Below are positions 31,711 through 40,950 of a stretch of DNA of 63,369 nucleotides, in pieces. Under the pieces are notes generated by a model. It was not told where the DNA came from, searched no databases, and was given only the letters and a program-made list of their open reading frames with translations. This stretch comes from Chloroflexota bacterium. GTDB taxonomy: Bacteria; Chloroflexota; Anaerolineae; Aggregatilineales; Ch27. Where the stretch lies: the NCBI GenBank assembly GCA_019873685.1, contig JAIOAT010000012.1, forward strand, positions 19,710-83,078, in the 5' to 3' direction. Positions within the stretch are counted from its first letter, which is position 1. Each line of letters begins with the position of its first letter. The position numbers and the translations under genes were made by a program.

Positions 31711-32205
31711 TCAGCGGGGCAGGCTCTCCACTACCCCCAGCCGGGCGAGGTCCACCCGCAAGCGCCGCCCGCCCAGCCGCAAGGCCCGCGCCGCCACCGG
31801 CAAAAAGACGATCGTGTCGCGGCTTTCCCGTGGACAGGACGGCCCCTGCAGGACAAAGAACCACGTCCCAAAGGTATAGGCCAGGCCCAGCACGGCGGCA
31901 ATCACCGCCGGGACCCGTGACTTGGGATTCTTGGTCAACCCGGCCACGATGAGCGGCACCACGAAGTACAGCACGCGGATCAGCATCACCTCCAGGCCGC
32001 AGTTACCCAGCACCTTGACCTTGTCCACGAAGACGCCCACCGCCACGATCACCAGCAGGATGGTGATCGTCTGCTGACCGGCCCGCTGCATGAAGAGGGT
32101 CATCAGCGCAAAGAACAGGAAGATGTAGAGCAGGTAATCCCACGGGCTGCGTGGAGTGAGCAGAGCCAGGATATCCTGCAAATTCAGGTTGGTCAGTCCT
32201 TGCAT
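31711..32205 (-). CDS. Uncharacterised membrane protein, 164 residues
   Basis: From ATG 32205 (MQGLTNLNLQDILALL) the protein has about four hydrophobic segments: YLLYIFLFFALMTLF, TITILLVIVAVGVFV, VLYFVVPLIVAGL and AVIAAVLGLAYTFGTWFFVL. The C-terminus is basic (RALRLGGRRLRVDLARLG). AAAGGCAGCGACC lies upstream as a weak ribosome site; the frame open to 32295 is less likely. It is convergent with ilvE. No family recognised. Confidence 0.7.
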   Translation of the reverse strand: MQGLTNLNLQDILALLTPRSPWDYLLYIFLFFALMTLFMQRAGQQTITILLVIVAVGVFVDKVKVLGNCGLEVMLIRVLYFVVPLIVAGLTKNPKSRVPAVIAAVLGLAYTFGTWFFVLQGPSCPRESRDTIVFLPVAARALRLGGRRLRVDLARLGVVESLPR

Positions 32206-32328
32206 AAGGTCGCTGCCTTTCCCCAGGAACGCCAGGCGGCACACACCAATAAGAACAGGGGGAAGCAACCCTCCCCGCGCCTGCAACGCGTGCATTATAA
32301 CATGCTCCGCCCGGCGCTACCGGCCTGC

Positions 32329-33573
32329 TCAGTCGGCGGCGGGCGCCTCCGCCAGCGGCTCCAGCGCTGCCCGCGACTGCCCGCGCAGCAACCCCAGCGC
32401 CGGGAGCAACAGCAGGCCGCTGATCGCCAGCGCGGCGCGCAGGGAAACGACCGTCCCGATTGCGCCGATAACCGGGCCGCCGGCGATCTGGCCGATCTCG
32501 TCAGCCTGCGCCGACATGGACAGCACCGTTGCCCGCACCCGCGAGTCGATGTGCTGGTTCAGCCAGGCCACCATGACCGGCCCCGCCGTTGACCGGGCGG
32601 TGACCACAACCCAGTAGGCCGCCAGCGCCGCCGCCACACTGTCCGACAGCGCGTAGGCTACCGTCCCGGCGGCGACCAGGCCGTAGAATAGCAGCAGCGC
32701 CCGGCTGAGGCTCCGCCGCTGGCCCAGCGCCAGCCGCCGCTTGACCAGCTCTGTCGCGCCGATGGACAGCACCGACGAGACGGCGCGGATGAGGCCGAAC
32801 CAGACCACCGGTTGTAGATCGCCGATTCCCGGCAGGGTATGCTCCCGCAGCAGGAAAGCCGTCCACAGGCGGTCAAAGCCTTCGCTATACGCGCCATAGA
32901 ACAGCCCGACCAGCAACAGAGCCAGCAACACAGGGCGCAGCCGCACCAGCCGGATGCCCTGCCTCAGCGTCTCCCGCATATGAGACCAGCTCAGGCGGCT
33001 TCCCCGCGCAGCAGGCTGGAAGCCTTCCTCCGGCATGAAGAGGAACAGAAAGACGGCCAGGGCGATGAACAGCGCCCCGCCAAGCACAATCGGCCCCGTG
33101 ATCGCCACGCTGGCCAGCAGCACGCTCGGCAGGATCGCTGCCAGGCCCATGATCTGCCCGACCTGCGAACCGCGCAGATAGGCCCGCCCGGCGCGTTCCG
33201 TGCCGACTTCGTCGGCGATCCAGGCGTCCAGCGCCCCGCTGATGAACGTCCAGCCAAAGCCCCATACCGCCTGGCCCAGCATGACCATCCCCCACACCGG
33301 GAAGGAGCCTTCAATGATAAAGCCCACGCCGGTCAGCGCGGTGCCGATGATCACGGACAGCCGCCGCCCGTGCAGGTCAGCGATCACGCCGGTAGGCACT
33401 TCGAAGATCGCCGCGGAAAGCTCCAGGGCCGTCCCCACCAGCACCAGTTGCAGCGGGTTCAGCCCAACGGTCACAGCCTGGTAGACCATGTTCACGGTCA
33501 CCACCAGACCGAAGAAGAACGACCATCCGCCCTGAAAAATCAGATATACCGTGACAGCGTTGAGTTTCTTCAA
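32329..33573 (-). CDS. Major facilitator superfamily transporter
   Basis: A 414-residue protein with about 12 membrane helices. It begins MKKLNAVTVYLIFQGGWSFF. The loop 2-3 motif is GVIADLHGRRLSVIIGTALT. Helices include QAVWGFGWTFISGALDAWIA and VVVTARSTAGPVMVAWLNQH. It resembles the group of MFS proteins with FEVPTGVIAD near helix 2, related to drug efflux. The substrate is unknown. It is divergent from malQ; the 165-base gap has a palindrome GCCGCT-ACAAT-AAGCGGC with a TACAAT at about 33669. Confidence 0.85.
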   Translation of the reverse strand: MKKLNAVTVYLIFQGGWSFFFGLVVTVNMVYQAVTVGLNPLQLVLVGTALELSAAIFEVPTGVIADLHGRRLSVIIGTALTGVGFIIEGSFPVWGMVMLGQAVWGFGWTFISGALDAWIADEVGTERAGRAYLRGSQVGQIMGLAAILPSVLLASVAITGPIVLGGALFIALAVFLFLFMPEEGFQPAARGSRLSWSHMRETLRQGIRLVRLRPVLLALLLVGLFYGAYSEGFDRLWTAFLLREHTLPGIGDLQPVVWFGLIRAVSSVLSIGATELVKRRLALGQRRSLSRALLLFYGLVAAGTVAYALSDSVAAALAAYWVVVTARSTAGPVMVAWLNQHIDSRVRATVLSMSAQADEIGQIAGGPVIGAIGTVVSLRAALAISGLLLLPALGLLRGQSRAALEPLAEAPAAD

Positions 33574-33738
33574 TGGCTTGCCTCGTCATTGTGCGCAGCA
33601 ATGGGCCAGCCAGCGCCGGCTGCCGCGCCTGAATTGCACTGCCTTGCCGGATATTCCCCCCAGCCGCTACAATAAGCGGCCATTATACTTGCGCCACCCT
33701 GTGTTTCCTGGCTACTGCCTACCCGAAGGGTTGAATCC

Positions 33739-35280
33739 ATGGCTCTGTTCCCCCGTTCCAGTGGCGTTCTGCTCCACCCCACCTCGCTGCCGGGCCGCTA
33801 TGGCATCGGCGATCTGGGGGAGTGGGCATACCGCTTTGTGGACTGGCTGGTCGAAAACGGCCAGTCGATCTGGCAGGTGCTGCCGCTTGGCCCGACCAGC
33901 TACGGCGACTCGCCGTACCAGACCCTTTCCGCTTTCGCCGGCAACGCCAACCTGATCAGCCTGGATCGGCTGGTCGAGGACGGCTGGCTGACCGCTGACG
34001 ATCTGGCCGATGTGCCGCCCTTCCCCGCCGATCGCGTCGACTACGGCTGGATCATCGGCTACCACGACCAGAAGCTCAGCCTGGCCTACGATCGCTTCGC
34101 CGCCGACCGCACCTCCCCCCACCAGGCTGAGTTCAAGGCCTGGTGCGCGGAAAACGCCTACTGGCTGGACGACTTCGCCCTGTTCGCCGCCCTCAAAGAC
34201 GCCCATGGCGGGCGGCCCTGGGTGGAGTGGCCGGAAGGCGAAGCCCTGCGCCAGCCGCTGGCGCTGGAAGCCGCCCGCCATACCCACGCTTACCGCATCG
34301 CCGAGCATCGCTTCCGCCAGTGGGTCTTCCACCGGCAATGGTTCGCGCTCAAGGCTTACGCCAATGGCAAAGGCGTCCGCCTGTTCGGCGACCTGCCCAT
34401 CTTCGTAGCTCATGACAGCGCGGATGTCTGGGCCAACCGCGATCAGTTTTACCTGGACGCCAAAGGTCGCCCGACTGTGATCGCCGGCGTGCCGCCGGAT
34501 TACTTCAGCCCGACGGGTCAGCGCTGGGGCAACCCCCTGTATCGCTGGGATGTCATGCGTGCCGACGGCTACGCCTGGTGGATCCGCCGCTTCCGCGCCA
34601 TCCTCAGCGTGGTCGATTACGTCCGCATTGACCACTTCCGTGGCTTTGAAGCCTACTGGGAAATTCCGGCGAAAGAGGAGACGGCCATCAACGGCAAGTG
34701 GCGGCCCGGCCCGCGCCACGACTTCTTCAACGTGGTCAAGGCGGAACTGGGCGAACTGCCGATCATCGCGGAAGACCTGGGCGTGATCACTGAAGGCGTC
34801 GAAAAGCTGCGGGAAGACTTCGGGCTGCCGGGCATGAAGGTGCTGCAGTTTGCCTGGGGGGAGGACCCCAAGAACCCCTTCCTGCCCCACAACCACGTTC
34901 CCAACTGCGTCGTCTACAGCGGCACGCACGACAACAACACCACCCTCGGCTGGTGGAAGGAAGAATGCACCGACGCCATGCGCCGCTTCATGGCCGATTA
35001 CCTGGGCGCTGAAGTTCACGACCCGGCCTGGACCTTCATGGTGCTGGGTATGCGCTCCTGCGCCCATACCTTCATCGTCACCATGCAGGATGTGCTGGGC
35101 CTTGGCTCTGAGGCGCGGATGAACACGCCCGGCAATCCGGCGGGCAACTGGACCTGGCGCTTTACGCCGGAGCAGATGGCGCGGGCCAACCGGGGGCTGG
35201 CCCACATCACCTGGCTGTACCAGCGCCGCGCTGACCAGCAGGAAAAGGTCTACGGCGATGTAGCCGTCGCCAAGAAGTAA
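33739..35280 (+). CDS. malQ: 4-alpha-glucanotransferase (amylomaltase, GH77)
   Basis: A 513-residue enzyme that moves maltooligosaccharide segments between alpha-1,4-glucans. It begins with the GH77 signature GVLLHPTSLPGRYGIGDLGE and has SPYQTLSAFAGNANLISLD, HDSADVWANRDQFYLD and VPPDYFSPTGQRWGNPLY. Catalytic residues fit the family: the nucleophile Asp in VRIDHFRGFEAYWEIPA, the acid Glu in IIAEDLG and the Asp in SGTHDNNT. The length is typical for a bacterial amylomaltase. It is likely part of glycogen or maltodextrin metabolism, though no other glycogen gene is adjacent. Confidence 0.96.
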   Translation: MALFPRSSGVLLHPTSLPGRYGIGDLGEWAYRFVDWLVENGQSIWQVLPLGPTSYGDSPYQTLSAFAGNANLISLDRLVEDGWLTADDLADVPPFPADRVDYGWIIGYHDQKLSLAYDRFAADRTSPHQAEFKAWCAENAYWLDDFALFAALKDAHGGRPWVEWPEGEALRQPLALEAARHTHAYRIAEHRFRQWVFHRQWFALKAYANGKGVRLFGDLPIFVAHDSADVWANRDQFYLDAKGRPTVIAGVPPDYFSPTGQRWGNPLYRWDVMRADGYAWWIRRFRAILSVVDYVRIDHFRGFEAYWEIPAKEETAINGKWRPGPRHDFFNVVKAELGELPIIAEDLGVITEGVEKLREDFGLPGMKVLQFAWGEDPKNPFLPHNHVPNCVVYSGTHDNNTTLGWWKEECTDAMRRFMADYLGAEVHDPAWTFMVLGMRSCAHTFIVTMQDVLGLGSEARMNTPGNPAGNWTWRFTPEQMARANRGLAHITWLYQRRADQQEKVYGDVAVAKK

Positions 35281-35302
35281 TCCGGGCATCATCGGCAAAA
35301 CG

Positions 35303-35342
35303 GGACGGGTTGGCCCGGCTGCGGATGCCAGCCAACCCGTCC
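35303..35342. terminator. Hairpin between convergent malQ and the GNAT gene
   Basis: GGACGGGTTGGC and GCCAACCCGTCC form a perfect 12-bp stem with a 16-base loop. It lacks T tracts but sits between two convergent stops. Confidence 0.6.
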
Positions 35343-35346
35343 GGGT

Positions 35347-36534
35347 TCAGAACTCCTCGTGCAGGTACGGCAATTGCGGCGGGAAGATGGCCCGCATGAT
35401 GGCCTGCACTTCCGGCGTGGGATCACCCCAGCCCAGCGTGGCGAACAGCGCCGGGTCATGCGCCCCGTAAACCAGCGCCGATAGCCCCTGAATGGTCAGG
35501 TCACCATCAGGCGTACCGGCGGCTGGCGTCACCGTCAGGCTCCCGCCCTCGCCCGCGAACGCCCAGATGCCCTCGTTCCAGGGGCAGAGCGGATCGCTGA
35601 TCCGGGCGGTGAAACGGCCTTCCCCGGCAGCCATCCCCCCGATCCGCGCCACATTCAGCACACGGCCCATCGGCGGCCACACGCGCTCCGTCTTGAGCGT
35701 AGCCAGGTCAGGCCACCACGTTTCTGGCAGTTCCGTCGGCGGCAGGTGTACCTCAACGTGCTCCACCTGGTCGACATGGCGGGCGAACCATTCCAGCAGC
35801 AGGTAGAGACCCTGGGCCGTGTGGGTGTAGAAGCGGCTGACAACCATCACGCGCCGATCTTCTTCCCCCCTGATGGCGTAGATCATCGCGCCAACCGTCT
35901 CACCTGCCACGCGGGCTACCGCCAGCCAGTAATTGCGACTGGCTTCATTGAGCGCCGCGGGTTCGCTGCAAACAGCCATACCATGAATGCGGCGCTGATG
36001 GGCCAGGAGATACGCCCGATAGATCGGGTGGCCGTCCTTGATCGGGGACAGTTCTACTATCCCGCCCAGCGACATCCGCAGCAGGGGCGCCAGCAGGCGC
36101 GGGTCGATTTTCGCCGTGCGCGGCTGCGGGAAGGACACATAGCCCATCCGCTCGTAGAAGGATGGCCGGAAAGGATACAGGCAGGTCACCGGCATGCCTT
36201 CCTCATACCCCCGGCGCAACAGATCGGCCATCAACCGCCGGATGTGGCCGTTGCGCCGCGCGCCGGGCAGGGTCGCCACGCCCCAGATGCCGCTCATCGG
36301 CCAGATCTGGCCGCGCACGTTCTGAGTGAAGGGCGAGCTGGCCGAGATGGCCACCGCCTGATCCCCCTCAAAGGCGGCCAGGATGGTTGCATCGGGTACG
36401 TTGCGCAGCCAGCGCTCCCAGTTTTCGCGGGGCACCAGCGGCGGCGACGACTCAAAGGCGTAAGCCCCTATACTGTGTACAACGCCGACGCGCTCCTCGT
36501 ACTCGGTGAGCGCCCGAATGACAATGGTGCTCAT
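35347..36534 (-). CDS. Eis-like N-acetyltransferase (GNAT)
   Basis: A 395-residue protein. The N-terminal GNAT domain (about 1-150) shows GIWGVATLPGARRNGHIRRL, the acetyl-CoA loop, and PSFYERMGYVSFPQPRTAKI. A second GNAT-like region follows, and the C-terminus (about 285-395) is an SCP2-type sterol-carrier fold. This three-part layout is that of Eis-family enzymes, which acetylate aminoglycosides and other amines. The true substrate is unknown. It follows a methyltransferase on the same strand, 73 bases away. Confidence 0.88.
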   Translation of the reverse strand: MSTIVIRALTEYEERVGVVHSIGAYAFESSPPLVPRENWERWLRNVPDATILAAFEGDQAVAISASSPFTQNVRGQIWPMSGIWGVATLPGARRNGHIRRLMADLLRRGYEEGMPVTCLYPFRPSFYERMGYVSFPQPRTAKIDPRLLAPLLRMSLGGIVELSPIKDGHPIYRAYLLAHQRRIHGMAVCSEPAALNEASRNYWLAVARVAGETVGAMIYAIRGEEDRRVMVVSRFYTHTAQGLYLLLEWFARHVDQVEHVEVHLPPTELPETWWPDLATLKTERVWPPMGRVLNVARIGGMAAGEGRFTARISDPLCPWNEGIWAFAGEGGSLTVTPAAGTPDGDLTIQGLSALVYGAHDPALFATLGWGDPTPEVQAIMRAIFPPQLPYLHEEF

Positions 36535-36607
36535 GGTTGCATCTTCTTCTTTCTTGCTGCCACCGGGACGGCAGGCTCAGCGGCCGTCCCGGAATCTCAA
36601 AGCGCGC

Positions 36608-37378
36608 TCAGTCCAGCTTCGGCTGGAGCAGGAACAGCCCCCAGCCACAGTACTCACGCTCATAGGCCAGGTAAGTGCGCTGGTTGCGGTCGATCCATTC
36701 CCGCAGCGCGGCATGATCGGGGTCGTCCGGATGCTCGCGCAGCCAGGCGAAAACGCTGCGCCACTGCGGGGCGTAGTAGGCGTCCCAGTTATCCGCGTTA
36801 GCCAGAGACATCTGCACCAGGTCAAAGCCAGCCCGCTGGAACATCTCCAGCGCAGCCAAGAGGCCGTGCGTCCACGCCCGCGATTCCTCACCCATGGCGG
36901 CGTAAGCCGCTTCGGGGACGGGCAGCCTGGCCCAGTAGACATCCCCCACCAGCAGCAGACCGTCCCGTTGATCCCTGAGGGCGCGGCGCATGATCGCCAG
37001 CGTACCGGGCGTCCCACCGCCGATCCACGTCGCGCCGACGCAACTCACCACATCGTAGGCTCCGGCTTCGCCGGGCGTCTCGTCCAGGTACTTCCCGGCG
37101 TCGGCCTGCACGAATGTAACCCGGTCGGCCACTCCACGCTCGCGGGCGCGGCGGCGGGCTTCCTTCAGGAAGGCGGCGCTGATATCCACGCCCGTCCCGC
37201 CGATCCCGTACTGCGCTGCCCAGCGAGTCAGCAGCTCGCCGCGCCCGCAGGCCAGATCGAGCAAACGCATCCCCGGCTGGAAGCCACAGGCTGCGCCGAT
37301 GATGTCCAGCTTTTCCACCGTGATCGGATTTTGAATCACGTGGTGACGTTCCGCGATCTCGTGAAAACGCAAACTCAT
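36608..37378 (-). CDS. Class I SAM-dependent methyltransferase
   Basis: A 256-residue enzyme from ATG 37378 with AGGGAG upstream. The SAM motif is MRLLDLACGRGELLTRWAAQ, followed by GTGVDISAAFLKEARRRA and a motif II-like YDVVSCVGATWIGG. The C-terminus contains Trp-rich segments (WDAYYAPQWRSVFAWLREHP). It probably methylates a small molecule. Together with the following Eis-like gene it may form a two-gene unit. Confidence 0.88.
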   Translation of the reverse strand: MSLRFHEIAERHHVIQNPITVEKLDIIGAACGFQPGMRLLDLACGRGELLTRWAAQYGIGGTGVDISAAFLKEARRRARERGVADRVTFVQADAGKYLDETPGEAGAYDVVSCVGATWIGGGTPGTLAIMRRALRDQRDGLLLVGDVYWARLPVPEAAYAAMGEESRAWTHGLLAALEMFQRAGFDLVQMSLANADNWDAYYAPQWRSVFAWLREHPDDPDHAALREWIDRNQRTYLAYEREYCGWGLFLLQPKLD

Positions 37379-37474
37379 GGTCGGGTCTTCTCCCTTTTTG
37401 CACACGCAACCTCAATCCCCCCGTAGGGGCGCAGCATGCTGCGCCCCTACTGCGCCCCTACAGCGTGCCCGCCG

Positions 37475-38536
37475 CTACGCTTCCTCTTCATCCGGCTCCC
37501 AGTGTAAGCGAGCCTCGTCGGCGTCGCGTTCGGCAGGCGTCTGGCCGATATCGCGCCGCCATAGCCGTTCCAGGATGGCCGCCGGATCGCTGCGCAGGCC
37601 ATACCCGGCGAAGTACTCGCACACACGGGTGATATCCCGCCCCAGGATCGCGTAGGCGTCGCGGTTGCGGCGCGGATCGACCACCTGAGGGAAGTCAATC
37701 AGCGTGATCTCCCCGGCCCAGTACAGGATGTTGTAGGCGGAAAGGTCGCCGTGGATGATCCCGCACCCCAGCATCAGGTCGATGTGGCGCAGCACCTCGT
37801 CAAACAACGGCTTCACCTCGTCCGGTTCCAGGGTGACTTCGTGCAGCGTGGGCGCGGGCGTGTCCTCGTCGCCCACATAACCCATCAGGATGGCGTTGGC
37901 TGCCGCACCATACGGTTCCGGGACGGCTGCCCCGGCGGCATGCAACGTTTGCAGCGTCGTATACTCATGCATCAGCCAGGAGGTATGCGCCGCCTTCTGG
38001 CCAAAGGCCGTCTTCTTCTGGATGGCGTGGGCGATCCGGTCGCCTTTGAGGCCCACCGGGCGGCCTTCCGGCGTCAGGATGTCGCGCCCCTGGCGGTAGA
38101 CATGATCCCGGCGCAGGTTGCGGAACATGCGCGGGCGGTACACCTTGGCCGCCACCAGCCCCAGCCCGCTATCGGAGTGGCCCTGGCAGCGGTAGACGCT
38201 GGCTTCCTTGCCGCCTTTGATCACGGCCAGCACATCAGTCAGCAGCCCCATCTCATAGAACGGCAGGAGCGACTCCAGCAGCCAGCCTTCTTCATAGCGG
38301 GACGGCGTATAGGTGGTGGCAAATTCGCTTTCCGCAGCGGCCAGGGCAGCCACTTTGGCGGCGGCGCGTTGCCGCCGCGTCCGGCGGGACTTGGACATGC
38401 CACGCGGGCGGCGTCCCCGGCGCGCCTGGCGGTCGAGACGTTGCGGGTTGTAGAGGTCATCGAGGGCATCGATGGCTTCAGGATCATTCAGGTAAGCGTT
38501 CAGGTCAGGCAAGGTCGTATCCTCAGCAAACAACAC
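37475..38536 (-). CDS. RIO1-type serine/threonine protein kinase
   Basis: About 353 residues from GTG 38536; the frame is open to 38620 and the start is uncertain because no ribosome site is clear. A basic region (about 45-75, RGRRPRGMSKSRRTRRQ) precedes the kinase. The RIO P-loop is VIKGGKEASVYRCQ. The RIO signature loop HGDLSAYNILYW carries the catalytic Asp, and the metal Asp is in ITLIDFPQVVD. RIO kinases are universal in archaea and eukaryotes, where they act in small-subunit maturation, but patchy in bacteria. The role here is unknown. Confidence 0.9.
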   Translation of the reverse strand: MLFAEDTTLPDLNAYLNDPEAIDALDDLYNPQRLDRQARRGRRPRGMSKSRRTRRQRAAAKVAALAAAESEFATTYTPSRYEEGWLLESLLPFYEMGLLTDVLAVIKGGKEASVYRCQGHSDSGLGLVAAKVYRPRMFRNLRRDHVYRQGRDILTPEGRPVGLKGDRIAHAIQKKTAFGQKAAHTSWLMHEYTTLQTLHAAGAAVPEPYGAAANAILMGYVGDEDTPAPTLHEVTLEPDEVKPLFDEVLRHIDLMLGCGIIHGDLSAYNILYWAGEITLIDFPQVVDPRRNRDAYAILGRDITRVCEYFAGYGLRSDPAAILERLWRRDIGQTPAERDADEARLHWEPDEEEA

Positions 38537-39052
38537 CTGTGACAGATAACATGACGTAAAAGCGGCAACGGTAGCTCTCCACGCCGGGGGCACGGGCCTG
38601 GCCCGTCGCATGCTGTACACAGGCCATCATGGCCGGATACAGTGGGTCTGGTTCAGGAAGTCGGTTAACCCGATCAGTCGGGGGAGCCTCAGACAGCCTG
38701 AAACAGGCGCGGCAGCGCCTTACCCCGGTGCGGTCAGGAGGAGCGCGTCGGCCAGCTGCTGAGGAGGTTGAGGCAGCGTCTGCGCCAGCAAGGGGCGCGA
38801 CGCCGGTTGCTGCGCCGCCGTCAGGCGGATCGCAGGGGCAAGCGATGAAGCTGACAGAATACCCTAAACCAACGTAATAACTCAGCCGCCATCAGCAAGG
38901 CGGGGGCGCGCTCCACCACACAACGGTTTGGCATCCCAGTACTTGCATCCGTTCCCTCACTTTCCACAGTGTTCCCGGCATACCGCCGGGAGGCAAAACC
39001 TTTGCCACTGTAGCACAGCTTTCGCGGCGCTGTCAACGAGCCAGCGAGGCGC
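38537..39052. other. Gene-free 0.5-kb gap rich in short inverted repeats
   Basis: No ORF here has a ribosome site or recognisable protein. An 82-codon frame at 38629-38877 is low-complexity (Gly, Ser, Ala, Pro, Arg) and looks spurious. Several short hairpins occur, such as GGCC-ATCAT-GGCC, GCCTG-AAA-CAGGC and GGCAGCG/CTGCGCC. I compared it by eye with SRP RNA, RNase P RNA and tmRNA signatures and found no match. A structured RNA is possible but unproven. Confidence 0.4.
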
Positions 39053-40063
39053 TCAGCCCAGTGCCTCGGTCGCGATCTCCTGCCCGTCGCGCAGCACTTT
39101 CTCGTACTGATCCCACTGGCGGACGACGCGCATGCCGACTTCTTCGTACAGGCGGGTCGCGCCGGTCAGGCTGGCCGCGTCCACGCCCAGACCAACCCGC
39201 GCCCGCCCCCGGCGGTGAAACTCGCCGAAAGCGTACTGTAGCAGGGCGCGGGCGATTCCCCGCCGCCGCCACTCCCGCAATACACCCAGCGAGCCAACCC
39301 AGCCCATCTCCGGGTCCTCAACGGATGCCGGAGAGCACAGCGCCACGCCGACGATCTCATCCCCGCCGGAGGCCGTCGTCACCGCCAGCAGCCACAACGA
39401 TGGATCGAAGTCAGGGCGCTCCCTGGCCCGGCGATGCCACGCCTCAAACGGCTCCTCGATGAAGCCCCAGTGATCGCGGAACGAGTCCATGACCACCCGG
39501 TAGATCATCCGATCGTCCAACCCCGGAAAGTAAGGCCGCAGCGTGATCCCCTCCGGCCAGTCCGGGAGTTCCGGCGTAACGTCCGGGTCCAGCTCGCGGA
39601 CCATGCGCCAGAAGTGCCGCACCGGGCGGTAACCACGACGGGTCAGCAGCCGCGCGGCGCGGGCATTGGTGCTGACCGTGCTGGCCCGCACGCTGACCCG
39701 CGCCCCCGCCGGGGCGTCATTCACTGCTCTGGCGGCGCGCGCCTCCGCCCAGTCCATCAGCCCGGCCCCGATTCCCCGGCCCTGATAATCCGGATGGACA
39801 CAGCCCCAGATGAAGGGATGGACATGCGGCGGGCGATCCCACACTTCGATGTAGCCGATCAGGCGGCCTTCTGAATCCAGGGCAAAGCGTGCATCAGTCG
39901 CCAGATCAAAGTGATCCGTGGCCCATTCGTGGGCCAGGTGTGCCTCATCCTCCTGGCGGACGCCCTGCTCTGCCAGCGAAACGGCATTCATCAGGGCGAC
40001 AGCGGCGGGGATATCCGCCAGCGTCGGCGGGCGCAACAGTAGCTGGTTATCAGCAGTGGTCAT
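39053..40063 (-). CDS. Tandem-GNAT N-acetyltransferase
   Basis: A 336-residue protein with two GNAT domains. The first (about 8-160) has IWGCVHPDYQGRGIGAGLMD. The second (about 175-330) has VGSLGVLREWRRRGIARALL, each with the R/Q-xx-G-x-G/A acetyl-CoA loop. The two-domain plan resembles mycothiol synthase (MshD)-like enzymes, but specificity cannot be assigned. The start MTTADNQLLLRPPTLADIPA aligns with the start of its neighbour (MVRRPTLEDAAAVTGLINV), so the two genes are paralogues, 86 bases apart and likely co-transcribed. Confidence 0.88.
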   Translation of the reverse strand: MTTADNQLLLRPPTLADIPAAVALMNAVSLAEQGVRQEDEAHLAHEWATDHFDLATDARFALDSEGRLIGYIEVWDRPPHVHPFIWGCVHPDYQGRGIGAGLMDWAEARAARAVNDAPAGARVSVRASTVSTNARAARLLTRRGYRPVRHFWRMVRELDPDVTPELPDWPEGITLRPYFPGLDDRMIYRVVMDSFRDHWGFIEEPFEAWHRRARERPDFDPSLWLLAVTTASGGDEIVGVALCSPASVEDPEMGWVGSLGVLREWRRRGIARALLQYAFGEFHRRGRARVGLGVDAASLTGATRLYEEVGMRVVRQWDQYEKVLRDGQEIATEALG

Positions 40064-40149
40064 CGTGATCTCTCGTCCATTACCGCCGGGAAGGCCGTTG
40101 TCGACCTCCCCGGCGCTTTTCCTGCACTCAAGCGCTGCTTAAGCGCCGC

Positions 40150-40761
40150 CTAAGCGCACAGTTCCTTTTCGTAGATGTCATAACGGTACGCCGCCAGCCC
40201 CTGCTCGCCGGGCACAAAGGTCCGCCGGGCGATGCGATCAGCGGGGCCGCCGGAGCGCCCGGCACCCGGTGCACCTTCGCCGGAACGCCAGAAGCGCTCG
40301 GTCAGGCGGAAGCCCTGCTCGTTGAGCATACGGCGAGCCGTCTGGTTCAGACAGATCGTGGCCACCCGCAGCACCACCCGCCTGCCCGCCACATCGCAGC
40401 GGGCCGACTGGCGAACATGCGCTTCCGCCAGGCTGAGCAGATGAATGCCGATGCCACGCCCGACATGGTCCGGATGCACATGCACCCACACATAAGGCGC
40501 TTCGTAGGGCGGCTGTTCCCATAGCTCAGCGTAACCTACCAGCCGGCCCAGCGGATCAAAAACCATCCAGGCATCAGTCTGCAGATCAAAGCCGGGCGAG
40601 GCCCAGATCTGCAACAACTGATCGACTGTCATCGCCAGCGAGCCGGTCTCGACAACCGCGCAGACGTTGATCAGGCCGGTCACAGCGGCGGCGTCCTCCA
40701 GCGTGGGACGCCGAACCATAAAGTGTTTGAGTTGCCCTGCTGCAATGCGAACTGTATTCAT
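40150..40761 (-). CDS. Single-domain GNAT N-acetyltransferase
   Basis: A 203-residue GNAT enzyme from ATG 40761. The acetyl-CoA loop is VHVHPDHVGRGIGIHLLSLA, and NQTARRMLNEQGFRLTERFW matches the region after domain 1 of the downstream paralogue. Shared phrases (GRLVGYAELWEQPPYEAPYV versus GRLIGYIEVWDRPPHVHPFI) show that it corresponds to the N-terminal domain of that protein only. The substrate is unknown. Confidence 0.87.
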   Translation of the reverse strand: MNTVRIAAGQLKHFMVRRPTLEDAAAVTGLINVCAVVETGSLAMTVDQLLQIWASPGFDLQTDAWMVFDPLGRLVGYAELWEQPPYEAPYVWVHVHPDHVGRGIGIHLLSLAEAHVRQSARCDVAGRRVVLRVATICLNQTARRMLNEQGFRLTERFWRSGEGAPGAGRSGGPADRIARRTFVPGEQGLAAYRYDIYEKELCA

Positions 40762-40950
40762 GGCCTGCCATCCTGATTCCGGCGCGCGCCGGAGCGCACG
40801 CCTGTTGTTTCCCCTCAAAACCTGCCAGCCGCCGGGAGCCAGACCTGCCCCGGTACTTACCGGCAGTATGCGTTCTATGGTAAGATCGCGCCTGATGCGC
40901 CCGTCCGGAGCAGGAGCCGTCTACCGGGGCCTGCCACGATCGGATGACCC

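Noticed and set aside
33712..35298. 528-codon frame opposite malQ
   Set aside because: Antisense shadow; GH77 motifs on the plus strand are decisive.
38629..38877. 82-codon frame in the gap near the RIO kinase
   Set aside because: Low-complexity composition and no ribosome site.
38537..39052. SRP RNA, RNase P RNA or tmRNA in the gap
   Set aside because: None of their signature sequences were found by eye.
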